In this document: piece after piece, positions 41,854 to 53,375 of the stretch
Layout of the letters: each line of letters begins with the position of its first letter
Numbering within the stretch: the stretch's first letter is position 1
Assembly: GCA_028023455.1 (NCBI GenBank)
Contig: JAQFVV010012423.1
Coordinates: 9,340,269-9,404,268, forward strand
DNA from: Epiperipatus broadwayi
Lineage: Eukaryota > Onychophora > Udeonychophora > Euonychophora > Peripatidae
DNA: 64,000 nt
Reading direction: 5' to 3'
Made by a program: the position numbers and the translations under genes
The notes under the pieces: generated by a model
What the model saw: only the letters and a program-made list of their open reading frames with translations
The model's database searches: none
Told to the model about the DNA's origin: nothing

Positions 41854-42440
41854 ATATATAAGATTTAAAATTATTTTAGTATCACTTTTACTTTAAAATT
41901 TAACTTACATTTTAACTTGGATTTTTGAATTTAATTTACATTTTAACTTTTATAAGTTCGCACAGATGAGTTTAATATTTTATTAGAGTGTCGAGTATGA
42001 ATAGACTACATAGATTGCATTTGAAAAGAAAATATTCTATCCCTGATTTAACCTTAGGCCAAAAGTTCGCAGTTAAACCAACGTCAATCCATCTGATACA
42101 TCGATGTATTCAATGCAGCATGAATACGACAGCACCAATACCATACTGTCAGGAATGTACATCTGAACAGCATGGTTATAGAAGACATTGACTCTCATCC
42201 AGACAGGAATACTACATCTGTCTGACAAAAAAAGCAATAAAAAAAAACTCCATAGGAAGGGACTGCATTTTCCGTCTTACTATCCCATTCCATAGGCAAA
42301 AAGGGTGTGTGTGGCATATAATGCAATCCTGCATGTAACAGACCTCATACTACATTTACTAATTACAGCAATATATCCAATCCATTGACCCAATTTATCT
42401 ACGAAACAAATAACCTAAGATTTACCCTCCCTTTTTTTGT
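41854..42440 (+). repeat. Partial extra unit adjoining the foldback
   Basis: It starts tatataagatttaaaattattttag and continues with ttcgcacagatgag, the mini-ORF, gacaggaatactacatct and aagggactgca, matching the left arm (reverse) at 38640-39245. It stops matching near 42430 (taccctccct). Position right after gttaca suggests units joined head to tail. Confidence 0.6.
41997..42191 (+). CDS. Conserved mini-ORF of the foldback element, right copy (64 aa)
   Basis: Counterpart of the 38933-39127 frame in the opposite orientation, lying in the partial unit just outside the foldback's right end. It reads MNRLHRLHLKRKYSI and later CIQCSMNTTAPIPYCQEC. The upstream GTG at 41988 is in frame, but the ATG at 41997 matches the other copy. 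The intervening right-arm copy (40.24-41.85 kb) has lost exactly this segment, joining tatccctatttaacc to ctccctt. Confidence 0.4.
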   Translation: MNRLHRLHLKRKYSIPDLTLGQKFAVKPTSIHLIHRCIQCSMNTTAPIPYCQECTSEQHGYRRH

Positions 42441-43099
42441 TCAACAGTCATTCAATATTAAATGGAACATCATTATTATATTTAGTTCAATCACTATGAC
42501 TTTTTCTTAACTATTATTTTAGCACTTTGTTTTGTTTCAGTGCAATTCATTTTTTTAAAAAAAAAACAGTCATTTTTTTCCGATGCTCAGTAGGATCTAC
42601 TTTTGTAGTGTGTATTTTATAAATTATTTTACATTCACTTCTATCAAGTACCTATCCACAAATCCAGAGTCATGAACTTACAGGTCATCCTTATTCATTA
42701 GAACGATTAAACCTTGCCTCTCTAAATATTTTTTAATCAATACACTCGGAATGACCTGTAATAGCTTTTATTTTTCATATAGTAATTCTGATTTATTTTT
42801 AGACCAAATGAATATTTCATTTTGTGTTTTCTAGCTCTACTTTTTATCTCATGCTCATATAATGAGCATTGGACATAATTTCATATTGGAGATTTACTTA
42901 GCTTAATTATTTGCCTAAGCTCTGGATTTCTCTTTTATAGTTCTCTAAATTTTAATCTGGGTGGTTTTCTAATACTTTTATTATACACCCTGTAAAACAA
43001 ATTACTTTTATATTTGACTCTATTAAAGTAATCTTGATCATCCATTTTTTAAATAACTTAATTTCTTTTTCAAATCATACATTTCTTCACTCCTACTTT

Positions 43100-43612
43100 T
43101 ACTGTGTGTCAACTCAGATGCACAGTCAACTATAATGCAAGTATCTCCTCCAAAGGTTCGGTGTTAAAATTGTTTAGATTATCAAATATACTGACCATTT
43201 TTAACTAACACCATCGGGCATTTATTATTAACTTTATCTGCTTCATCTACTACAACATTTTCTTTATTTGTCAGCTGGATTTTATTATCTTTTGCTTCTG
43301 TAAACAAATTTTTTATTTTTTCTCTCATTTCTTTATTTTGCTTTCTCATATCATTTAGGATCTCTTTAGTTTATGTGTAAAACTTTTTATTCAATTTTGT
43401 GTTTTGTTCTTCCATTCTTTAAATATACTTTCCATGTTCTCTTTAATTTCTTTATTTTGTGTTTTAAGATCTTCACTGTGTTTTTTGATTTTTTTAAATT
43501 TAGTTCTGTGAACATGCTCATAATCATGTTTTAAATTCACTATCATGAGTCTCAGGCTGACTTCCCTGAGCTTCCATTTTTGCTTTACCTCAGGTAATCA
43601 TTTATATAAACA
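43100..43612 (-). pseudogene. LINE ORF1 / gag-like remnant, second copy
   Basis: On the minus strand the frame starts with MIT at about 43610, hits a stop, then continues GKAKMEAQGSQPETHDSEF. Lys/Glu-rich coiled-coil-like fragments follow, and further down KENVVVDEADKV and FDNLNNFNTEPLEEILAL. The start resembles the remnant at 61-595 and the order (basic start, coiled coil, acidic patch) is similar. Many stops are present. Clade uncertain: non-LTR ORF1 or LTR gag. Confidence 0.35.
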
Positions 43613-43774
43613 AAATTAGCTACTCACTTTTCTATAAAATTTAAAAAAAAATGTATATAAAAATTCTAATATTTATTTTATTTATTTAATAACTAGAATG
43701 CTCACCCGTCTTTCTATCATGTAATTTTTCTAAAACTGCATTAAAGCACTGCCTGTAAACTCAAATGTGAGGGT

Positions 43775-43778
<4 letters not shown>

Positions 43779-43868
<90 letters not shown>
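43779..43868. repeat. (AT)n microsatellite, about 90 bp
   Basis: Perfect dinucleotide run between gggttact and ctattctttg. Confidence 0.97.
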
Positions 43869-43870
<2 letters not shown>

Positions 43871-43989
43871 TATTCTTTGCAAGTTTTCAGTGTTTCTTTT
43901 TTATTATTATTAATTAATCATTATTTCTGTCTTTAATTATTGGTTCATTTCTGTGCTATGGCTTTTAAATCAAATAAACTATTTTTTTT

Positions 43990-44165
43990 GTTATTGTTTA
44001 TGCATTGTACAGGCTTAACACCTGCACTTATATATGTAATATATGCGGGATTCGAACTCAGACTTTCACACGACCCACAACTCTCAGTGCCATCTTATAT
44101 TGCTGACCCACCTGATCACACACACACACATGCTGAAAAGATAAATAATCACCAATATAATTAAT
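43990..44165 (-). repeat. Family C fragment: B-box side only
   Basis: On the minus strand it reads ggtgattatttatctttt, the cacatgtgtgtgat-like region, a B-box GAGTTCGAATCCC and gtgcaggtgttaagcctgta. It stops at the 3' strand of hammerhead stem I, so the ribozyme core is absent. Confidence 0.65.
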
Positions 44166-44604
44166 TGTTTATGGTATATTCTTTTCTAACCAAATTTTCA
44201 TCTGTTCGTAACTTATTTATTTTTATTCTGTATGTGATTAAATAATATAAAATGAAATGTTATTCTGTTTTAACTCTGCAACAATATTTTTCTTCGAAAA
44301 TTTTCTCTCATATCTATTTTAAAATAAAATCTGTGATTTTTTTTTTTAAAAATATTTCCATACAATTTATTTATGCCTATTTTTAGGAAGAGATATTTTA
44401 ATTTTTTAGAACTAATCTTAAATTTACTATAACTAAATTGTGATCTAAATCTATATCAGTTCAAGTATATATACATGTCTGTTTAATACTGATTCTAAGT
44501 CTTCTTTACAATAAATCCTTTTATTAAAAGATATTTTCATCACCTAGCTGTGAACAAATTCTTCGTTTTGTAAATAAACAAGAACTGTTTATTAGTGGAT
44601 TGTC

Positions 44605-45206
44605 AAGCTGTGATTCTATTGAGAAGGTAATCAAATCTCCACAAATGTACTATACTACAGTACTCAATTAGTGATGTTAAATATGAGTAAACTCTCAATT
44701 TAAGTCATATAAAGATTTTAAAAAAGATAAGAATGGCTGTCTTATCTTTGTACCTAAATACAATTGTATAGGCAAATCTTAAGCAGCTTGGAATGAGAGT
44801 GTGAATATACTAAATTATTTACTTTACACACATTTCTTTTTTATATCCTATTAATACTTCTGAAATATTGAAAATTTATTATGTGGCAGTAATAAAAGAT
44901 GTTATACTTAATATAAATAATGCAGAAATTTTTATGAGTGCAGTGTCAAGCTGTAATTCTAATGAGGAAGGTAATCAAATCTCTACACATGCACAGCCAT
45001 ACTATAATATTCAATTAGTGATGTTAAATACGAGTAAACTCTCAATCCAAGTCTCAAGATAAAGTCTTTGAAAAGATAAGAATAGTGATTTTTATCTTTA
45101 TATCTAAATGCAATTATACAGAGAAATATATTAAATTATTCAAATTTCTTTTTTATATCCTATTAATATTTGCAAAATATTGAAATTTACTATGTGTCAA
45201 TTATAA
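44605..45206 (+). repeat. Tandem repeat, period about 340 bp, third copy split by an insertion
   Basis: Copy 1 starts at about 44605 (gtcaagctgtgattct), copy 2 at about 44945 (gtcaagctgtaattct). They share gaggtaatcaaatct-like sequence, caattagtgatgttaaa, gagtaaactctcaat and ttttttatatcctattaat. Copy 3 starts with aagatgttatgcctaatgtaaataa only at 47361, after the 2.1-kb element. Confidence 0.75.
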
Positions 45207-47353
45207 CGAGATAAAGTCGGTGCATGTAAACACACACACACTCAAGCAGTATAAAATACTCTTAACGTTATATTTTGTAACCTTTAATAGTTTTCTTTCC
45301 ACATTTTCTAAAATACATTTGTAAAAATAAAGATAATAATTGTCTCATTAAATAGTCAAGGCTTTCGTATAAATTAATAATATAACATTCTCTAAAAAAT
45401 ATAATAAAAGAAAATATAATATGCCATTATAAATATTAATAGATAACTTCCACTTGTATACGCCACGGGGTATTTAAAAAAGGGTTTCTTTTAGAATTAT
45501 AATTATAGTAAAAGTAAAACTTATAGAAATGATTTTGAGAAAAGATTAAATGCTCGACTTCTAAGTTAATGTAAATTGTATTGTTCTTGTAAGACACGCA
45601 CACACGCATGCACTCAAAGTGTGAATGAATAGAAGTTTGTTAACTGAGATTGCAACATGAGATTGCCTAGACCTAAAATTGCCTTAAGCACAAGGATTGA
45701 GTGAACATTTACATCGGACGCGGACCCGAACGACAACTCTAAAAATATGGAACTCTGGGGGGAGATCGGATCCTAAGATAAGATCCATCTCATATAAATA
45801 TCACGAAAAATCTATTCAGAAGACTTGATATTGTTGCTTAATATGTTTTTCGCTTAACGTGCTTGCTTGATATATTCAATATAGTTTACTTGATATAGCT
45901 TGATATAAAATAATATTCTTTCGTTTCGCCGTATCCGAAGTCAAGATGATCATTGTGAAATTAATACTGAGAGCGTCGATTATCATGATGGGCTAGGAAA
46001 CCCGTCAGTGACTGATCGACGCTCCGCCACCAATTATCTCCGAAGCTATGAATATTTAACGACATCTCCATTTGAAATTAATGCTCCGATCAAATAATAA
46101 TGTTCCGAGAAATACCAGAATCGTCCAGACCACGCTATGCTCAACTTTGAATAAAACGAATAACTTCATTATGAAGATGCCATATCCCACGTTCAAATCC
46201 TCATTTCATTCGAAGCAGCGGAAGTCGAAACCCAAATCCTAGGTAACAATTTATTTTACTTTATGTTTCATTCACTCCATTCGTAAACTCTTAAAGGCAA
46301 TCTCATAGTTAACTAACTTACACTTGCGTAAATTAAATCATAAAAGATTCCGTAATATTTAACCTATTATTGTAACTTATCTTTGTGTAACCTCAACATT
46401 CATAAATCAAATTTAATCTTAGGACTTTTCCAAAACATGAACTTTGACCTTAATTATTATCTAATAAGCCATCGCAATTACTTTTAAGATATAAAATGAA
46501 ATTTGTATTCCATATTGCATTATGTATAATATATTTCTTTCTGTGCGAGTGCGTGAATGCGTGTGTGTGCGTGTGCAAATAAAATTTGAATTAATATTGC
46601 TTTTTTTTATATTCAATAAATTTGTTCAGTATATAAACAAGTCGAGCATTTCTCAAATCTTTTCGTACAATTAAATTCTTACTTATTTCTTCTTTTTAAT
46701 CATCAATAAAGTTATCATTTAATTACATTAATTTAGATTTATATTTGTTTTCTTAACCGTTTGTTTCTTTTTAAAATGTCTTTTGCCAACATCGTGCCGT
46801 AAGTCACGATGTTTATTTATTTACTCTTAGTTAAGATAGGTTAAGAATTGGGCGGGCCTATAATAAAATATAAATAAATGTTTAATGCGAATATTGAAAG
46901 TAATTCATAGGGGGGATGATCTTAGAAGTTTAATTGTTTTGGAGGGATGAACGAACAGTCGTATTGGTCGCCAACAACCAATAGTTAAGTCCAGTACTAG
47001 GATCACTCAGTTAATAAACAAAACTTCCTTCCCATTAGTGTACAGTGCGTCTTTTACGTAAGGAGTAATTGCTGAAACAATTACATCGTGGCCCTGAGTG
47101 ACCCTATTGGTCCATGCTAGGAGTCGGAGCTGGTGGGCGGGATTAGACTTCGAAATCGTTTTGACATGACGTAAGGTGATGCGAGAAGTTAAATAATAAT
47201 TAAATCATCGTGTCTGGCGCCCCCTTGTATTGATAGTGAATAATTACCGATATAAGAAAATAAATAAAGCTTTACGCTATGTCATGTTTGTTTCGGAGCT
47301 CTCGATCTCTTTTAGGAAAGTACGGATAAAAAGATAAATAGGGTGACCGTAAC
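45207..47353. mobile_element. 2.1-kb foldback-type insertion with TGTTACGG-type end
   Basis: Boundaries are given by the interrupted tandem repeat: gtgtcaatta on the left and cacaatattagaagatg on the right, a probable short duplication around caat. The right end, read in reverse, is TGTTACGGTCACCC followed by tatttatc, like the left end of the 4.27-kb foldback (TGTAACGGGCACAC, attatttatc). Inverted arms share gagtgc-gcgtgtgtgcgtgt and aagtcgagcattt (45550-45620 versus 46555-46660). Interior G+C is clearly higher. No RT or transposase was found. A TGGCGCCCCC motif (47215) resembles a primer-binding site but has no LTR partner. Confidence 0.55.
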
Positions 47354-47429
47354 ACAATATTAGAAGATGTTATGCCTAATGTAAATAATCAAGAAATTTT
47401 TTATCAGCACAGTGACTTTTGAATCATAT

Positions 47430-49499
47430 AGTTTATTAACAGGAGCAAACTCTCCATAAGTAGTGCCACTACTACTGTTATTAACAGCCTATGTAAGCAT
47501 ATGAAATGATGATCATGTGACATATAGTTTATTATTATATGTTCTCTCCAAAATTTATTAATTTTTCATATTCATAATGCTTTATTTCTTAAACATTTTG
47601 CCTACTATTTTAATATAAATTCACTATTCCTCAAAGGTGGAAAATTCCTATTATCATTATAAAAATATTTTTGCTTTTCATTGCAATTTTTTCAATTTCT
47701 GCAAATATTATTTCTAATTCAAACCTGAATCAAAAACTTTGCGTGTGAAAATATATTTGTAAAAAGTAGCTTTGCGGTCAGGTGCAATAGCGCGTAAATT
47801 ATTTTACAAATATTATTTCTAACTTTTTATAATTAAAGTCATTAAAGTGTGATTATTTGATTAACCATTAAATTTTTTTGAATTATAACCAAAACAATAC
47901 ATCATTTATAAAAGTATTACTTTATAAAATGTTTTGTTTTCTATTCCAAACAATATCTACATCATTATGACTTTGATTGTTTTAAGAATAACTTATCAAA
48001 CATTTATTACAATAAGTTTATTAATCTTACTTATTCTTAGTTGTAACACTCCATGCACTTATTCTTATAATAATATTTATTTATTTTTTATTCAGAAAAG
48101 GCAAGTGCCACTAATTACATATGAAACTTACATAGATACCATTGTATACAAAGTGAACATAGAAAACAGTTACAAAAATAAATAGTTTATATCAATTGAT
48201 TACAACATCAATATGATAATAGTTCATTAGAAAATATTGGTCTATCCTTGTGGGATGATGAAACTGTGCCTGGTTTTGAGGAGATTCCTCACTGTCTGAA
48301 CAGTAGAACTCTTTTCATGGCTTTATTGGAGTTAACTAAATCCCATAATGCATTTTAGAAAGACTAGATCATTAAGTCCAGCATTCTCATAAAGGTGTCC
48401 AATATGCAGATAACTAAATATCACTTTGTAAGGTTAATTATTTATGTCTTATTCCATTTTTCTTATATATGTTATTTTCTGAAGGATAAATTTCAGTGTA
48501 TTAATGACCAAAAGATTAACTCAAATCCATTTTAAAGGTTTTAAATAGATCTTCCAAATTAAAATGATATGATCAGTCCTAGAAATTTATTACTCCACTG
48601 AAGTAGTTTTCATTTTGCTTTCTCCCATAACATCAATTCTACATATTGCCCATTTTTGCAAAAGAAATCTAATGTAATTATTTTTTATTCCTTATAAAAA
48701 ATAAAAAATGTCCGAGGGAGTTATTATTCGGGAGTTCATAAGAACTTTAAGGACCGGAAGTGAACAAATTAAAATTACGATTCACATATTTAAGCTCTCT
48801 AAACTGTCTGTCTACCTTTGCACTAAACCAGGCAGGACATTTTTTATAATATATAATAAAGCACCTACTTTTAAATAAAATTCTGTTCTTTATTCTTTGA
48901 TAAAATTAAAAATCTTTTACCAGATAAATACAACTACAGTTTAGAATAAAAAATATTTTTAATTTTTTTTTAAAATTACGTTTTTCAAGAGCTGAGTGTT
49001 TTAATATTTTTTTTTCTAAAAAAAAAAAAAGATTAACGTAACTTGTGTAATATTTTCCTTGCAAAATTTATCCAGTTAAGAATTTTTTTTTTTAATCGGA
49101 CAAAGCAAATTTTCTGTTATAAAATCATATATAAGTATTTAATTTAAATTTCTAAAAAGATAAAACTTTTTTTTACAAATATAAAAAAAAACAAATAACA
49201 TTTTTCAATATATTGCTTGCAGAAAGCTGATCAGCTTTTTTTCTGATCCAAATATAACTAACTACATTTATTAAAAAAGATATTATGAAAGCATATATAG
49301 CAAGTTGTCGACGTATCTCAATATATGTTATTTTGAAAATTATTTAATAGCATCTTCAAATAATTGTTTGCATGATTTACATTTCCCTTGAAAACACATT
49401 TTGTATAAATGATTATACATTCATATATGTTTCCAAATAAATATTTTTTGTAGTTATTGGTGATATTTTCTTTTCCTTTCTTTTCAAAATGGATTACAG
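47430..49499. other. AT-rich DNA with two short coding-like stretches
   Basis: A plus-strand frame ending at 48358 reads SSLENIGLSLWDDETVPGF and then EEIPHCLNSRTLFMALLEL. A second from 48708 begins MSEGVIIREFIRTLRTGSEQ. Both are short, with no homologue recognised and no convincing splice sites. I leave them as unassigned rather than calling genes. Confidence 0.3.
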
Positions 49500-50030
49500 T
49501 ATATAAATTAATCAAAATTACTCCAATTTTCCACTAAACTAGATTAGCCAAAGAAAATAAACTCTAAAACACGACCAATGGTTTCACTGCTACAAGCAGA
49601 CTTCTCAAGTGTAAAGGAGTAAAAACAAAACCCACTTACATCAAGCACACCCTTAATATTAAAATAACTTTTCAACAAGTTAATTGCTTCAGAGTGATAG
49701 ATTATCTCTAGCCTAAATAATTATCTCTAGCCCAAATCAGAATCAGAATTAAAGAAACTTTGGCACAAATCTTTCTTATTAAAAATTTATGATTCTGAAG
49801 CAATTAACTTGTTTAAAAGTTCTTTTAATATTAAGGATGTGTGGGATGTAAATGGGATTGTGGGCAATACTTAGTATAAGTTTATTGTTTTCTTTAAGTC
49901 CTTTACACTTGAAAAACCTGCTTGTAGCAGTGAAACTGTTGGTTGTATTTTAGAGCTTATTTTCTTTGGCTAGTCTGGCTTAATGATAAATTTAGGGTAA
50001 TTTTGATTATTTTATTGATTAATTTAGTTT
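49500..50030. mobile_element. Long inverted repeat (MITE-like), arms of about 200 bp
   Basis: Left arm 49508-49705 and right arm 49790-50030 are reverse complements with moderate divergence. Shared blocks include tagccaaagaaaataa, tttcactgctacaagcag, acttctcaagtgtaaagga-like sequence and caagttaattgcttca. The 85-bp centre holds a small direct repeat (attatctctagcc twice). No coding capacity. Outer ends are blurred, so target duplications were not defined. Confidence 0.7.
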
Positions 50031-51261
50031 TAGATTTTTAACGCTTAAAGTATATCTATGTTTATTTCTTTAATGAGGAGTTATAAAAAAAAAGCCTTCT
50101 TATTCATAAAATCATAAAATTTGATAATATTCCTAGCAAAAGATTTAGTCATGGCTCATATACCTTTAGTTCTTGAGTATCTGTAACTCAATCGCTACAT
50201 TAAATCACACAGAGAAAGAGCAACAATTATCTTTTATTTGTTCTTTCATTTGAACAAAATGTGAAAATTTTTTCAGACTGCTAGAAGACTTAGGATTTTT
50301 TTAAAAAGACAGTTGACTTATAATCAATCCAGGTGGTAATTCAATTGTTTAACAGTAAATAGTTATCTAGCTATTTTTTTTTTTTTAAAAAAAAAACAAG
50401 AATAGAAAATTGCAAGTCTCACAGTTTCTAATTGGGAAGAGAAACTGTTAGGGAATGGTCTTTATGTTCCAAGAAGCTACTTTAACAATTATTTCATAAT
50501 ACTATAGACATACTAGAGATAATTTCTATTTTAATAAATGATTATTAATAATCATTAATATATTTACATAAAGTGATTTGTACATAAAGTTTGATAATTG
50601 TAATTAAACTATAGTAATTTTTTTATGTATATAATACTAAACAAATGGTGAAGATATGTGTAGCAATAAACATATTTTTTTTGTATTCTCTACTATCTAA
50701 CATATTTATTATTCGTTGATGCTTTTTATCATTTATACACATTACTTTTAAATGGTAAAAAGCTTTATTGAAATTAATAAACAAAATAATAAAATAAAAA
50801 TAATAAAATAATTAATTTATTGAAATAAAAATATTAATTTTTAAATGAAACTTGACAAGTCATAACAAATAAGAATTAAAAACTTTTCAGATAAATTTAT
50901 TTTGTCTTTCTAATGAAAATTAAAACTAATTTAAACTTTTTAAAATTAATTATTGAATATTATTTTTTTAAAAAAAAAATCATTATAAAAAGTAAAGTTA
51001 AAAATTGAAACTGGCATTTTGAAGTACCTAGGCATAGAGATATATTTGGTGTAAAATACATAATGACTCTATTTTTGTTTTTATTGTAGGTGCATTAATA
51101 AAGTCATGCATTCTCTTACAGTAATTAATTATGATGTCAATAAATCTTCAAAGGAAATCAACCTATAAATCCTTGGAAACATTTCAAATCATATAAATAA
51201 AAATGTAATTCATTGAAATTCTAGTAACAATAAGTTCTCTGAAAAGATTGCCAATCATATT
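50031..51261. other. AT-rich non-coding DNA
   Basis: Homopolymer-rich with T/A runs near 50373-50397; no structure I can support. Confidence 0.45.
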
Positions 51262-51420
51262 GTGATGTTATACTTAATATATACAATCAATGCTCAGTTT
51301 ATATCAAGATAGTAAATCGTCGAACTTTAAATTGGCAGGCTTCAATATTCTCCACTCTCCAACACTTCAGCCATCCATATCATTGAAAATTTGATGATGG
51401 CATGTTCAAAGCCTTTGTTT
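51262..51420 (-). repeat. Family C fragment: non-ribozyme half
   Basis: It matches the segment of the family C monomer between the B-box tail and the next ribozyme (cattgaaaatttgatgatgg, cttcagccatccat, gctcagtttatatcaagat). It covers neither the hammerhead nor the B-box. Confidence 0.6.
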
Positions 51421-52544
51421 GCCAATTGCTTTTTTTGGTTAAGTTGTACAGATATTTATGCTGGGCAAGTCTTGTAGAATAAGTTAGCTTGGGTTTCACC
51501 ATAGTAAGACTTCATAAAATTATGTTCTTTCTAATTAATTTTGTACACAATTTGATGGGAAGCCTTTCTAGTATTTTGTCTTTTGAATTATTTAATAATT
51601 TATTTAAAGATGGAGGTGAGCAAAAACTGATATTGTATTTATTAATATTTTTATAATTATAAATGTTTACATCTTCATCATATTTATTATCATCAAAAGA
51701 TTTAAGTTTTAATTTATATAAAATTTAAAATAGTAAGAAAAGTCTATAACTTTTTATTAAAACTTATTAAAAATGTAGAAATTACAATATTAATATTCAA
51801 TTAGTAAATAAGATGATATAAACTTTTAAGCATTATAACTTTCCTATGATAAATTTAAATAAATTGAATTAATAAGATATTTTTTTAAAGCATGTCACAA
51901 TTGAAATAACATGAGTACATCTTATATATAATCAACATAAAATATAATTATTTGATTTTCCATTTATGCAGTAATACATAACATAATAATGTGTGCTAAT
52001 AAAATTTTACAGGGAAATTTTAAATATAAATCATGAAAATATAGTGCAAGTATGAGTTAAATCCCATGAGTGATATTCTATAAATATACATTATTAAGTG
52101 TTTCTTACTTTAAATATAGCATGAATATTTAATAGTAAGTTAAGACTAACAAAATATAAACCTTTCTCAATTATTTTATTATAAGTAGCATGAATGGAAT
52201 CACATAAAGTACATTCAAACATAAATTCAATTCACTTTAGTTTTAGTTTATCCCTACCATTTAAATCCCTTCTCTGGTATTTACAATTAGTGCACATTGC
52301 TATTTTAATAGCCCATAATGTTATTTATAATTTTTGGATGTAGCATGCACCATCTCTTGGTCAACTTTGGTTGTAATTTCTTCATTTTATGTTTATTTTA
52401 TAGGAAATTAGAAATTTAAAATTTTAGTTTTAAAAACATCTGCATATGGTATTATATTAAAAAAAAATCAATTTTCTTTGCTGTCTATTGGTGTGTATGC
52501 CAGTCTCTTTTCTCTGATTGGATGCCTGCCAAATCTGGAAATTG

Positions 52545-52992
52545 TGCTGTAGGCATTTCTAAATGGCAAAGTCAGAAATGAAACCAAAATGTTCTACACG
52601 TTCGTAATTGATTTTAAAGTAAATAATTATATCTATCGTAATTTTTTACATTCATAAATAAAATTTCACATTACTTTATCAAAATATAAAGTTTGATTCA
52701 AAAAATTTTAAATATTACAAAAAAAATAAGCTTGAGGAAGTGATCGCTAATCAAGACAAGCGTGCTACTGATCGTAATTAGGCATTTCTAAATGACAAAG
52801 TCAGAAATGAAAATAAAGTGTGGTACACTTTCATATTTTAAAGTAAATAATTATATCTATCATAAGTTTTTACACTCATAAATAAGATTTTACATTACTT
52901 TATCAAAATATAGTTTGATTCGAAAAATTTTAAATATTACAAAAAAAATAAACTTGGGGAAATGATCGCTCATCAAGAAAAGTGAATTATAT
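52545..52992 (+). repeat. Tandem duplication, period about 230 bp
   Basis: Two copies (52552-52770 and 52783-52992) share aggcatttctaaatg, caaagtcagaaatgaaa, aagtaaataattatatcta, cattactttatcaaaata and tgatcgct-atcaag in order, about 85-90% alike by eye. No ORF spans them. Confidence 0.75.
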
Positions 52993-52999
52993 TGACAGC

Positions 53000-53343
53000 T
53001 ACAGAACTGAAAAATGACACCATGGATTGGTTGAAATATAATTCTTTTGTTTTACCACTGGCTATTTTTTAAACATTTTTTCTTATATTTTTCTTCAGTT
53101 ATTAACATTATTTTAAATTTTTCATTACATTTAACCAATTTGAATCTAAAATTATTCAATTTTTAGAAGCTGAATTAAAAAAATTCTGGGTATTTTAGAT
53201 TAATATTTTAACAATAGAAAACAACTGGAAATGAAACTGACAAATAATATTGTTTTCAGATTTAAGTAGTAGACTAATACAAAAATTAGACAATGATTAT
53301 ATAAGTTGAAGAAAGAAGCTAAAGGGATAATTTAGATTGCTAA

Positions 53344-53375
<32 letters not shown>

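Noticed and set aside
47213-47228. TGGCGCCCCC as a retrotransposon primer-binding site
   Set aside because: There is no LTR end just upstream, no downstream gag or pol, and no matching second LTR; the motif alone is too short.
48708-48880. 57-codon frame starting MSEGVIIREFIRTL
   Set aside because: Short, no recognised homologue, no splice context, ends in AT-rich random-looking sequence.
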